A stretch of 18,719 bases of DNA. Origin: CAZMGD01 sp964565705. GTDB taxonomy: Bacteria > Actinomycetota > Acidimicrobiia > Acidimicrobiales > Ilumatobacteraceae. The stretch lies in contig CAZMGD010000086.1 in NCBI GenBank assembly GCA_964565705.1, forward strand, positions 1 through 18,719. The letters run 5' to 3'. A program made the position numbers and the translations under genes. Below the pieces are notes generated by a model. The model was not told where the DNA came from. It saw only the letters and a list, made by a program, of their open reading frames with translations, and searched no databases. The number at the start of each line of letters is the position of its first letter. The first letter of the stretch is position 1. Positions 7,168 to 15,754 of the stretch are shown here, piece by piece.

Positions 7168-8492
7168 GTTGCGGCCTTATTCGTCCCACGAGATGATCTT
7201 GGTGCCGGTCGTTCGGCTGCGATTCGATCAAGCAGCACTGACGCGGGTTCGTCGGCAGGATTCTGCGGTACAAGTCGCCCGGAGAAGGCAGCGGCAAGAA
7301 TGGAGCGACGCAGCGCAGCCAACCTTCTTCGGCACCTTTCGATCTCGGCCCGGAGATCGTCAATGGCCGTGCGCTGGGCGCCCAGTCGAGCCACTCGTGC
7401 GCGTTGCACCTCAACCGGCGGGACCGGTATCGGGAAGTTCTTGAGCTTCGTCCCGTTTACGTTGGCCTGACCTACCTGCTGGGTTACGACCGAGTCGATG
7501 TAGCTCCGGCCTCGCCGGCTGTTGATGTGAGTTGACGCCCACCCTGGGTCAAGCGTCTCGTCAAGACGCGCACGGATCAGGTAGGAAGCGAACGTCACCG
7601 GACCCGACCTTTCGTGGAACACGGCGGATTTCCCGACCAGCTCCGCGCTGTTGGTCCTATTGAAGAGAAGATCACCGTCACGGAGCTGAAGCTCGCTCAC
7701 GTCGGCATGGTCGCTGGGCAGATACTTCAGCTTGTCGTAGTCAAGACGCCCGTCCTGAATGTTTCCCATCCTGAGAACCGGGACATCGCCGTCATCGGAT
7801 GCTTTGGCGGACGTGCCATAGCGTTGTTCGACAGTCCGCGAGGACAGCGGCTCGACGGGCCAGTCCCCGTCAAGGGCCGCTTCGACAGCCGATTCCCGAA
7901 GTCGTTCGATCCGTCGGGAGGCGCCGTCAAGGAGGGTCGCCGCCGCGTGGAGGTGGGAGAAGTGTTCCTCTATGGCGACGACGAGTCGTCGTTGTTCAGG
8001 GAGCGGAGGGACCGGGATGGGCAACTTGCCCACCGTCCGACTCGACAGGTGCTTCACCGTGACAGCCGAAGTCAGCTCATGCACCGCATCGAGGTATGGC
8101 TGCAGCACGTGCTCGAGGAATTCTTCGCTGTAGAGCGACTCGTCGAGCACCTTCACTCGACAGACGCGTTGGTTTAGTAGCGCCGTCGGTCCTCGCCACC
8201 GTGACACTCTGAAGTCGCCGTCCATTCCGATGAGCAGATCACCGCTCGCTACAACATGGCGTTCCTCGTAGTCGCCGTCAAAGTAGGTGTTCGTCGTGTC
8301 TGCACCAACATCGCGAATCCGGATGAGCGGCATTCCCGCACCGGAGGTGTTGAAGTTCGCAGACTTGTACGCAGCACCGTTCGTGATCTCGGCCACCTCT
8401 TGCAGTGGCACCCGTTCCCAGTGCTGGGCGACTTCAAGTAGTGGCGATTTCGAGCTGGCGACGACTTCCGCAGCTGCAACACGGAGGGTCAT
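7164..8492 (-). CDS. hsdS: Type I restriction-modification specificity subunit
   Basis: The 442-aa product is HsdS, which recognises the bipartite DNA target and recruits HsdM and HsdR. Two target-recognition domains are visible. The first covers about residues 20-170 (WERVPLQEVAEITNGAAYKS to KLPIPVPPLPEQRRLV). The second covers about 215-385 (WPVEPLSSRTVEQRYGTSAK to NFPIPVPPVEVQRARV). Each is followed by a conserved helical spacer (HLHAAATLLDGASRRIERLR and RAEIERCRRRLAALRRSILA). Both halves are present, so it is not truncated; the target cannot be read from sequence alone. Its ATG shares ATGA with the end of hsdR (8489-8492), and its stop overlaps hsdM. Confidence 0.95.
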   Translation of the reverse strand: MTLRVAAAEVVASSKSPLLEVAQHWERVPLQEVAEITNGAAYKSANFNTSGAGMPLIRIRDVGADTTNTYFDGDYEERHVVASGDLLIGMDGDFRVSRWRGPTALLNQRVCRVKVLDESLYSEEFLEHVLQPYLDAVHELTSAVTVKHLSSRTVGKLPIPVPPLPEQRRLVVAIEEHFSHLHAAATLLDGASRRIERLRESAVEAALDGDWPVEPLSSRTVEQRYGTSAKASDDGDVPVLRMGNIQDGRLDYDKLKYLPSDHADVSELQLRDGDLLFNRTNSAELVGKSAVFHERSGPVTFASYLIRARLDETLDPGWASTHINSRRGRSYIDSVVTQQVGQANVNGTKLKNFPIPVPPVEVQRARVARLGAQRTAIDDLRAEIERCRRRLAALRRSILAAAFSGRLVPQNPADEPASVLLDRIAAERPAPRSSRGTNKAAT

Positions 8493-11323
8493 GCGGCGAG
8501 TGCCTCAGTGAGGTCGGTGAGGATGCTGTCGAGATCTTGGCCGAAGAGCTCACGCGCCTTGAACAGGCCGCCGTGTTGGCTGAAGGGTGGGTCCTGGAGT
8601 TCGGCGAGGTCGATGGTGAGGCTCGCAGCGAGGTGGTCGCGGATGAGGGCGAGCCAGGCGGTCTGGTCATCCGTGAAGGCGCGGCCGGTCTGCTGCTGTT
8701 GGAGCAGCCAGGCGTCGAAGCGTTCGGCGACGCGCTCAGGCCACGGCTCGAGCTCGTCGTCGAGGCCGAGCGTGAACCGGACGAGCGACACGAGGTTGGT
8801 GAGCACGGTGCCGGCCGAGCCGTGGACCTTCGACTCGTCGAGGGTCTCGTAGGCGGCCCAGAGCTTCTCGGGAGTCCACCGATGGGGAGGCTTGCCGATC
8901 GCGTCTGCGAGGGCCTCGATGTCGGCGTAGGTCGGGCGCTGGGCGTAGGGCTTGGAGTAGTACACCTGCAGGGCGGTGATCTCGTCCTGGTGGTCGTCGA
9001 GGAACTGGCGGAACGACTCGACGGTCTCGTTGGCACGCGACTCGGCATCGACGACGAAGTCGGCGCGGGTGATGGTGTCCTGGCTGATTTCGTCGATGAC
9101 CTGCTCGACGCTGCGCTGCACGTTCTCGAGTTCCTCGCACAGCTGCGGGTTCGACGCAATCGGCAACAGCGCCTTCTCGAACATCTCCACGCGGGTGGCG
9201 GTGACGGTGTCGGCGTCGGGATCGAGCCGGCCGCTGGCCTGTTGGGCTGCGGCGAGCTGACGATCGGGATCGATCGCCTCGACGAGGTGGTGGGACAGAT
9301 CGCGCAGCGACACACCTGCGGTCGTTTCGAGTCGTTCGCGGTCGTCGGCCGCGATGCGGCCGTCGAGTCGCGACAACCGTGACGCGAGCGACGAGACGAG
9401 GTCCTCGTTGACGTGGCCGAGCCGGGCCTGGTGCAGGAGCTTGGCGAGCGAGATGCCCCGCTTGCGTTCCAACGGCGTGAAGTCGATCAGCTTCGTCTCC
9501 GTGACGCCGACTGCGTCGATGAGCACGAATCGGTCCTTCGACGCTGCGTCGGGCGTGACGCTCTGGAGGGTGGCGTCGTCGATGGTGCGGACGCCGCGGC
9601 CTTTCATCTGTTCGAAGAAGTTGCGGGAGCGCACCATCCGCATGAACAGCACTGCTTCGATCGGCTTGACGTCGGTGCCGGTGGCGATCATGTCGACGGT
9701 GACCGCGATGCGCGGGTTGTAGCTGGTCCGGAACGCCTGCAGGAGGTCCTCGGGCTTGTTGCCGTCGGAGGACTTGTAGGTGATCTTGGCAATCACGTCG
9801 TTGCCCTTGCCGAACTCCTCGCGCACGATGCGGACGATGTCCTCGGCGTGGGAGTCGTCCTTGGCGAAGATCAGCGTCTTGGGGATGTTGACGAGGCGGC
9901 CGTTGTTGTCGACGTCGCGGTCGGGGAACATCGCCGGCAGGTTGTCGCGGAACGCTCGCACGATCGTGCGGATCTGGTCCTTGGCGACGACCTTGCGGTC
10001 CAGCGCGGCGGCGTCGTAGGCGAGGTCTTCGTCGACGGCTTCGAGACGTTCCTGGCGGGTCTCGCGGTTGCGGAAGGTCGTGACGTAGCCCTGGCCGCCC
10101 TCGATGGTGGAGCCGTCCTCGGTGATCGCCGTGGAGAGCCGAAACACGTCGAAGTCGACGTTGACCCCATCGGCGACGGCCTGCGGGAACCCGTACTCCA
10201 TCACCAGGTTCTGGTTGAAGAACCCGAACGTCTGCTTGCCCGGCGTTGCCGTGAGACCGATCAGGAAGGCGTCGAAGTACTCGAGGACCTGGCGCCACAC
10301 CCCGTAGATCGAGCGGTGGCATTCGTCGACGATGATCACGTCGAACGCCTCGATCGGGAGCTGCTCGTTGTAGTCGACCTCGACGGTTCGCTCGGGCTCG
10401 TGATCGAACGTGGAGCGTTCGTCGAGCTCGTCGTCGAACGTGTCGTCGCCGCGCAGGATGGAATACACCCGCTGGATGGTCGAGATGCAGACCTTGGCGA
10501 CCGGGTCGACGTGGTTCGAACCGAGGCTCTGCACGTTGTAGAGCTCGCTGAACTTGCGGCCCGTCCCAGGGACGTCGAAGCCCTGGAACTCCTTGAGCGT
10601 CTGCTTGCCGAGGTTCGCCCGGTCGACCAGGAACAGGATTCGCTGCGCACCGGCCTGAGTGATCAGCCGCTCGGCGATGTTGGCGGCGGCGAACGTCTTG
10701 CCTGAGCCGGTCGCCATCTGGATGAGGGCGCGGGGCTTGTTGTCCTGCAACGACCGTTCAAGGTTGGTGATCGCCTCATGCTGCGCGGTGCGCAGCCACG
10801 GCGTCCGGTCGGCCGGCGCCAGCGGCTCGATGTCGTGGACCCGGGCACGCAGCGTCGCTCCACGGCCCTCGAGGTGATCCTCGATCTGGCTGGCGAGCGT
10901 GCTCGGCCGGTGGAACCAGAACACGCGGCGGGCGGTCGGCTCGGGGTCGAAGCGACAGGTGAACCACGTCTCGTCACCGGTCGACTCGTAGCCGAACGGG
11001 AGTCGGCCGTCGGCCGTGCGGACCGCCGGGAGCTCGTCGGGGACGTTCGACTGGTACTTGACCGTCTGCCACTCGACCCCCGCGAGCGTGGTTCCCTGCT
11101 TCTTCGCCTCGATGACTCCAACCGCCTGGCGGTTGACGAACAGCACGTAGTCGGCCGGCCCGGCAGCCGTCACCAGCTCGCGGACAGCGACGCCCTCACC
11201 TGCATAGAGATTGACGCTCTTGTAGTCCTGGACGACCCATCCCGCCCGGGTCAACATGTCGTCGATGCGGGCGCGAGCCTGGTTCTCCGGGGCGATGTAG
11301 TCGCCAGGATCGCCCGTCGTCAT
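8489..11323 (-). CDS. hsdR: Type I restriction endonuclease subunit R (EcoEI-like)
   Basis: The 944-aa product is HsdR, the ATP-dependent translocase and nuclease of the type I complex. The N-terminal nuclease domain shows D58 and E72-x-K74 (GVIEAKK), the PD-(D/E)xK set. The SF2 motor follows: Walker A ATGSGKT at 204-210, the DECH box at 333-336 and TATP at 358-361. The helicase C-terminal part contains AVTVDMIATGTDVKPIEAV and a QMKGRGVRT-type motif. The C-terminal third is helical and should dock on the methylase, as in EcoEI-like enzymes. All motifs are intact. No clear ribosome-binding site precedes the ATG; a short reading frame of 38 codons ends in TGATG over this start and could couple it, but this is uncertain. 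It is the first gene of the hsdR-hsdS-hsdM unit. Confidence 0.96.
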   Translation of the reverse strand: MTTGDPGDYIAPENQARARIDDMLTRAGWVVQDYKSVNLYAGEGVAVRELVTAAGPADYVLFVNRQAVGVIEAKKQGTTLAGVEWQTVKYQSNVPDELPAVRTADGRLPFGYESTGDETWFTCRFDPEPTARRVFWFHRPSTLASQIEDHLEGRGATLRARVHDIEPLAPADRTPWLRTAQHEAITNLERSLQDNKPRALIQMATGSGKTFAAANIAERLITQAGAQRILFLVDRANLGKQTLKEFQGFDVPGTGRKFSELYNVQSLGSNHVDPVAKVCISTIQRVYSILRGDDTFDDELDERSTFDHEPERTVEVDYNEQLPIEAFDVIIVDECHRSIYGVWRQVLEYFDAFLIGLTATPGKQTFGFFNQNLVMEYGFPQAVADGVNVDFDVFRLSTAITEDGSTIEGGQGYVTTFRNRETRQERLEAVDEDLAYDAAALDRKVVAKDQIRTIVRAFRDNLPAMFPDRDVDNNGRLVNIPKTLIFAKDDSHAEDIVRIVREEFGKGNDVIAKITYKSSDGNKPEDLLQAFRTSYNPRIAVTVDMIATGTDVKPIEAVLFMRMVRSRNFFEQMKGRGVRTIDDATLQSVTPDAASKDRFVLIDAVGVTETKLIDFTPLERKRGISLAKLLHQARLGHVNEDLVSSLASRLSRLDGRIAADDRERLETTAGVSLRDLSHHLVEAIDPDRQLAAAQQASGRLDPDADTVTATRVEMFEKALLPIASNPQLCEELENVQRSVEQVIDEISQDTITRADFVVDAESRANETVESFRQFLDDHQDEITALQVYYSKPYAQRPTYADIEALADAIGKPPHRWTPEKLWAAYETLDESKVHGSAGTVLTNLVSLVRFTLGLDDELEPWPERVAERFDAWLLQQQQTGRAFTDDQTAWLALIRDHLAASLTIDLAELQDPPFSQHGGLFKARELFGQDLDSILTDLTEALAA

Positions 11324-11491
11324 CAGGGCAACTGTACGAGGTTGGCCCCAACGGCACCTGCACGCTCACCGCTCGGCACGCCCGCGAAGGCGTCGACCGG
11401 CCACTGAAAGGCGGTTTCGTCGCTGTTGTTCGCCGGCACGAAGCGCAGAGGCGTCGACAAGGTACGTGCCGATGGCTGACGGAGGTCCGGC

Positions 11492-12220
11492 TCAGACCAA
11501 GTGCGATATCAAGGCTGCGAGCCCGGAGGCGGCGGTGCCACCCGCAGCGCTGATAGCGATCTGCTCAATGCTCCGAAGCGCGCGCTGCAGTCCCTTCTTC
11601 CTCACGGTCGGATCTGCGAGCTGGGCGTCGATCACTTCGAGGTCGGCGTCAAGGTCGTCGAGTTCGTCTGCTCCAACTGCGTCGCGGTCGATCAGCGCGA
11701 GCGCCTGTGACCTGAACGTGCGCAGCAGCTCGATATCGACAGAAACCGCGCTGACCGTCTGGGCCGAATGGCTACCGGTGGCGATGTTCGAACCGCTGAT
11801 CGTCGCACCGGAGAAGTCGTTGTGGACGATCGTCGATGACCGGGGCGCGGTCGTCGCTCGCTGTACCCGTTGGCGGCCCACTTGAGTGAGGTGGACCTCC
11901 CCTCCGTAATTCGGCATCTTGATGTGGCTGTCAGCGAGAGCTAGCTCGACCGCCGCCTCGACCCGGGCGTCTGACAGATCTAGTGGCAAGTCAGAGGGGC
12001 GGACCGTCGAGGAGATGCCGACGGCTCCGGCGTCGTGAAGTGCCCGGAGGAGCGCAAGCTCGTCTTGCTCTGGCTGGTTGTAGGCCACGTTCTCGATGTC
12101 TTCGACTTCGATCGGAACTCGAATCGGGTTCTTGGCGAACTCCCGCTCGATCTCGCGTGTCATCTGACGAATCGCAGCGTGGTTGGTCTTGAAGCCACCA
12201 TTCGGCACGGACCTCATCAT
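11492..12220 (-). CDS. Unrecognised protein with winged-helix-like N-terminus
   Basis: I do not recognise this 242-aa protein. Residues 50-125 look like a winged-helix unit (DELALLRALHDAGAVG, then HIKMPNYGGEVHLTQVGRQR). Residues 133-160 are Ser/Thr/Gly-rich (FSGATISGSNIATGSHSAQT), a beta-type linker seen in some actinobacterial signalling or effector proteins. The remainder is helical with many acids (DAVGADELDDLDADLEVIDA) and ends in a hydrophobic stretch of about 20 residues (SAAGGTAASGLAALISHL), which may be an amphipathic or membrane-seeking helix. The ATG at 12220 has AGGA five bases upstream. It lies 41 bp after the relaxase and 168 bp before hsdR, so it may belong to either unit. A regulator or a small abortive-infection effector are both possible. 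Confidence 0.7.
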   Translation of the reverse strand: MMRSVPNGGFKTNHAAIRQMTREIEREFAKNPIRVPIEVEDIENVAYNQPEQDELALLRALHDAGAVGISSTVRPSDLPLDLSDARVEAAVELALADSHIKMPNYGGEVHLTQVGRQRVQRATTAPRSSTIVHNDFSGATISGSNIATGSHSAQTVSAVSVDIELLRTFRSQALALIDRDAVGADELDDLDADLEVIDAQLADPTVRKKGLQRALRSIEQIAISAAGGTAASGLAALISHLV

Positions 12221-12261
12221 ATTCGTCCTGGCACAGCGACCCTGGGACAGCTTGGCGCCCT

Positions 12262-15033
12262 CTACACGCCGCGATCTGGGAATGTCGGCGGTCGCTCGGG
12301 AGTCCGTAGATCACCCCGCCACCTCCCTAGGATCTGCCTCGCGGAGTCTGCGCCAACCCCACCGTGGCTGCCCGAAGCAACGGAGCGATCGGGCTGTCGT
12401 GGGCCATGTCGCCACTTCGCGAGTATCCGGTCGGTGGGATCGTTCTCGGCTGGTTGGGCGGGAGGATGGTCGATGCTGGCGTCCGCTGCCGGTCGAGGGT
12501 TCAGTTCTGCTCGGCGAGCGACTGCCGGACGGTCGATCCAGTCGGTGGCGACGGACTGGGCGACGACGTCGAGGGCGGTCTGCTCGCCGGTCGTCGCGAC
12601 GAACACCTCGTTGGTCGAACGACCTCGGGTCATCGGCACGTAGAGGTTGCGAACGTCGGTCGGTCCGTCGAGATAGAGGATCGCGACGTCTACGGTGCGG
12701 CCTTGGGCACCGGCTCCGGTGCGGGCGTATGCAAGGTCGACGTGTTCGGCGACGTACTCCTTCGGGAGCCGGACGCGGCCACTGCGGCCGTCGGCGCTGA
12801 TCGAGCCGTCGGCGTGGACGGCGGTGACGATCCATTCGGCTCGGTTGCGGACCATCCTCCCCCGGTCGGTGACAAGACACCGGTCGTTGTCACGCGTCGC
12901 AATCTCGTCGCCGAGGTAGATCGTGTGGGCGCCGGCGCGGACGCTTGGTGAGGTGGGGTCGACCTGGCCTTCAGCGATGCGGAGGAGCTGGCAGGAGTGG
13001 TTGAGTTCGTCGACGGCGTGGTTGGTCGGCGCCATGAGGAGCGCTGTCCGGCCGGCTCCTCGCTCAATCCACCAGTGCGTGACGGCGGCGGCTCGCATGC
13101 GGTGCTCGGTTCCGCCTTGGAGACGACCGTGGTCGTCGTACAGCTCGGCGACGTCGGTGTCGCCACGGCGGAGTCGAAGGCTGGCGTCGCGTTCCCAGCC
13201 GTTGTCGAAGCGGTGGACCCGGTCGAGTTCGACGGCGTCGTAGGTGTCGATGAGGAGGCCGAACATGCCGCCTCGGCCGACGGCGGAGAATTGCATCGGA
13301 TCGCCGACGAGGACGACTCGCCATCGCTTGCGATCAGCGAGGGCTGCGAGTTCGGCGAGCTTCGGTGTGGACGTCATACCCGCTTCGTCGACGATGAGTG
13401 TCGACCCGGCGGGCAGGTTGTAGTGGTGGTCCGGCGGTCGATCGATGCGGTGCTCGATGAGGAGCTTGTCGAGCGTGTCGGACACGACGCCGGTCTCGTC
13501 CTGGAGGACCTCGGCTGCTCCGGCGGAGGGTGCGACGCCGAAGACGGGACGCCCGTTGGCTCGGAGCTGCGCGACGGCGGGCCGGAGAGCGGTGGTCTTG
13601 CCGGTGCCGGCAGGACCGACGATGAGGACGAGTTGCTCGTCGCCGGCGACTCTGCATCCGGCCTCGGCCTGGGCGATGTTGAGGTCGGTGTCGGACCGAT
13701 TGCTCGCCGCGGGTTCGCCGTCGCCTCCGGCCGCGAAGCGACGCTCGGCCCAGTCGAGGAGGTCGTGCTCTTGGTCGAGGATGGCTTGCGTGGTGAGCGC
13801 GCGGTCGACGGCCGACTCGGATACGGGCCGGCCGTCTCGGCGGAGGAGCGCGCCACTCGGGACCGGCGCTGAGATGTCGACGCATCGCTGGGCAGCGATC
13901 CAGTCAGCGAGGGAGTCGAGCGCGTCGACGATCGCCGCGGCGTCGATGCCAAGGTCGGTCGCCAGTAGTCCGGCGAGTTCTCGCTGAAGTTCGGTCGGCC
14001 GCCAGGTCGACTGGCGCTCGCTGATCGCATCGATTGCCCGGTCGACGAGTGCGGCGACGGCTTGTTGTTCGAGCGAATGTCGCGGGCGCACCCGGCCGAC
14101 GGCGTCGGCGACGATGTCCTCGGGTGCAGCGCCGAGCTGCCACGCCTGTTCGCGCCATTCGGCGTGGAGGGTCGCGGCGTTCACGTTCGGCTCCTTGCCG
14201 GGCCGGGTGTCCAGCACCGCCTCGCGTTCGAGACGCCAACGTTCCCTCGGTGTCGGGTCGCGGTCCATGGTGGCAACGAAGCGATCGAGCTTGGCGTCGA
14301 TGCGGTGGCGGATGTCGTTCGTGCGGCTCGAGTACTCGGTGAGCACGACGTCGGGGATGTCGGCCATCTCGGCGATGCCGTTGTCGGGCGTGCGCCAGCG
14401 AACACCGAGGTGCAGGGTGAGTTCGGCTCGGAGGGCGGCGTGGTAGAGCGCCGAGAGGGTGCGCTGGTCGCGCTTGATGAGTCGGGCGTCGAGGGCCAGC
14501 CAGCGACCGTCGGGTGACTTGACCCGGTTCGGGATGACGACGTGCGTGTGAATCTGCGGGTCGAGGGCGCGGCTCGTGTGCTGCCGGAACAGTGCGACGA
14601 TGACTCCCTCGGCGTCGACCACGGCGACCTCGCCGCCGATGCGGTAGCGGGTGTGTGCGTGCCGTTCGATCCAGCCGACGAGCGCCTCGACCGCTCGATC
14701 GTGAGACAGCAAGACTCGTTGGCGGATCTCGTCGTCGCCGAGCGCGAAGAGGACGGACACGGACTTCGGTGCCGAGCAGGTGACGTCGAACCCACGGACC
14801 GACTCGTCGCCATACGCCCGGCCGAGGTTGCGGCCGGGCCGGTTCGGGTCGCAGCCGTCCATGATCGCGAGGAAGTCCTCGTCGTCGACTTCTCCGGCGA
14901 GGCCGAGTTCGAGGGCGGCGTCGCCAAGCCATCGACCCCGGGGCTCGTTGGCGTCGAGGTAGTACCTCGGGAGCCGGTCCACGTAGTAGCGGCCGGCTTC
15001 GATGCCGTTCAGGGTCGACACCCGAACGGTCAT
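12262..15033 (-). CDS. MobF/TraA-type conjugative relaxase-helicase
   Basis: The 923-aa product nicks the element at its transfer origin, stays covalently bound through tyrosine and unwinds the strand during mobilization. The N-terminal TrwC-like relaxase domain has paired tyrosines (Y16/Y17, Y24/Y25) and the metal-binding histidines H152, H162 and H164 (DPQIHTHVVIPN), at nearly the spacing of TrwC. The C-terminal RecD-like helicase has Walker A GPAGTGKT at 473-480, DEAG at 549-552 and a late motif NLYVPMTRGRSTNEVF. I start at the ATG at 15033 because GGGAG sits six bases upstream; the frame is open to 15072 but lacks such a site. It follows the excisionase gene by 85 bp. It is compact for the family, ending soon after the helicase motifs. 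No coupling protein or secretion genes accompany it. Confidence 0.93.
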   Translation of the reverse strand: MTVRVSTLNGIEAGRYYVDRLPRYYLDANEPRGRWLGDAALELGLAGEVDDEDFLAIMDGCDPNRPGRNLGRAYGDESVRGFDVTCSAPKSVSVLFALGDDEIRQRVLLSHDRAVEALVGWIERHAHTRYRIGGEVAVVDAEGVIVALFRQHTSRALDPQIHTHVVIPNRVKSPDGRWLALDARLIKRDQRTLSALYHAALRAELTLHLGVRWRTPDNGIAEMADIPDVVLTEYSSRTNDIRHRIDAKLDRFVATMDRDPTPRERWRLEREAVLDTRPGKEPNVNAATLHAEWREQAWQLGAAPEDIVADAVGRVRPRHSLEQQAVAALVDRAIDAISERQSTWRPTELQRELAGLLATDLGIDAAAIVDALDSLADWIAAQRCVDISAPVPSGALLRRDGRPVSESAVDRALTTQAILDQEHDLLDWAERRFAAGGDGEPAASNRSDTDLNIAQAEAGCRVAGDEQLVLIVGPAGTGKTTALRPAVAQLRANGRPVFGVAPSAGAAEVLQDETGVVSDTLDKLLIEHRIDRPPDHHYNLPAGSTLIVDEAGMTSTPKLAELAALADRKRWRVVLVGDPMQFSAVGRGGMFGLLIDTYDAVELDRVHRFDNGWERDASLRLRRGDTDVAELYDDHGRLQGGTEHRMRAAAVTHWWIERGAGRTALLMAPTNHAVDELNHSCQLLRIAEGQVDPTSPSVRAGAHTIYLGDEIATRDNDRCLVTDRGRMVRNRAEWIVTAVHADGSISADGRSGRVRLPKEYVAEHVDLAYARTGAGAQGRTVDVAILYLDGPTDVRNLYVPMTRGRSTNEVFVATTGEQTALDVVAQSVATDWIDRPAVARRAELNPRPAADASIDHPPAQPAENDPTDRILAKWRHGPRQPDRSVASGSHGGVGADSARQILGRWRGDLRTPERPPTFPDRGV

Positions 15034-15118
15034 CGTCGGCTCCCGAATCCCTCCCCGGATGCGACTGTGCACTCGTCTGTCGTTGCTGAGCGGCGGTGTA
15101 GGAAGTTGGTCATGGCGG

Positions 15119-15463
15119 TCACGGGGTGGTGAAGGGAAGCGACGGCTGGTCGGCCGCAGCCGAGTCGGCGGGGCACACGGGACGCGCTGTGCGGGAGGAC
15201 GCGGCGCGGGCGTGCACGGTCGGCTCGCTGTCGGTCGGCATGGGAGCGGCGGGCGGATCGGTGGGAAGCGTGATGGGACCGCCGATGAGGTCTTCGAGCT
15301 TCCGACGCGGGATGCGAAGCTGCTTGCCGAAGCGGACGGCCGGAAAGTCGCCCTCGCCGAAGTCGGCGGCGCGGCGTGCGAGTTGGTAGGCGGAGGTACG
15401 GCCGATCCCGCACACCGCAGCGGTTTGCTCGACCGTGAGGAACTCCTGGCGTCCGGCGGTCAT
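15119..15463 (-). CDS. Excisionase-like helix-turn-helix protein
   Basis: The 114-aa product begins MTAGRQEFLTVEQTAAVCGI and continues GRTSAYQLARR, then AVRFGKQLRIPRRKLEDLIG: a MerR/excisionase-type helix-turn-helix with its wing (residues 7-60). Such proteins bind the arms of the attachment sites and steer the integrase toward excision, or act as regulators. The C-terminal 50 residues are Pro/Ala-rich and probably disordered. The ATG at 15463 follows a strong GGGAGG; the frame is open much further upstream (to 16039) but that part runs antisense to the integrase and is ignored. It is divergent from the integrase and upstream of the relaxase, the usual place for this class of gene. Confidence 0.85.
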   Translation of the reverse strand: MTAGRQEFLTVEQTAAVCGIGRTSAYQLARRAADFGEGDFPAVRFGKQLRIPRRKLEDLIGGPITLPTDPPAAPMPTDSEPTVHARAASSRTARPVCPADSAAADQPSLPFTTP

Positions 15464-15754
15464 GGTCGGCCTCCCGTACGCCGGCGCGTTGCCATCGGCT
15501 CGCAGAGCGACTCCGAGACGATCGGGTGCGCGGCGGCGGTGAACGTCTTCATCGTGAGCACGACCCGCCGACGAGACGCGCTCGCGATACATGGCAATCC
15601 GTTGCGGACCATCGGAGTCCCTCGCCACTCGGCTCCAACTCCACGTCAGTCGGCCGCTTCGCGCGTTACATGTGGAATGCGACCACTTCCCTCGACGGCC
15701 CGGCCTCGGTACGGTGAGCCGAGGGGCGCGGCGACCGATCGGAGAGGTCGAGAC
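15464..15754. promoter_or_regulatory. Divergent xis/int control region
   Basis: This 291-bp gap separates the divergent excisionase-like and integrase genes and must carry both promoters; I see no convincing -35/-10 pair. A hairpin CCTCGG (15704-15709) / CCGAGG (15719-15724) with a 9-nt loop lies 15 bases before the integrase ribosome-binding site GGAGAGG (15740-15746) and might affect integrase translation or transcription. Confidence 0.45.

Noticed and set aside
8736..10322. 528-codon minus-strand frame overlapping hsdR in another frame
   Set aside because: Arg/Pro-rich shadow of hsdR with no recognisable motif.
9413..10705. 430-codon plus-strand frame opposite hsdR
   Set aside because: It is antisense to the helicase motifs of a clearly real hsdR. 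Its Val/Asp/Glu/Leu-rich repeats are the usual shadow of a GC-rich gene; the same holds for 5668-6741, 8405-9382 and 12997-13872.
15002..15754. Upstream extension of the integrase frame
   Set aside because: The open frame continues upstream by chance over the excisionase gene on the other strand; the ATG at 15755 has a good ribosome-binding site and starts the normal integrase N-terminus.
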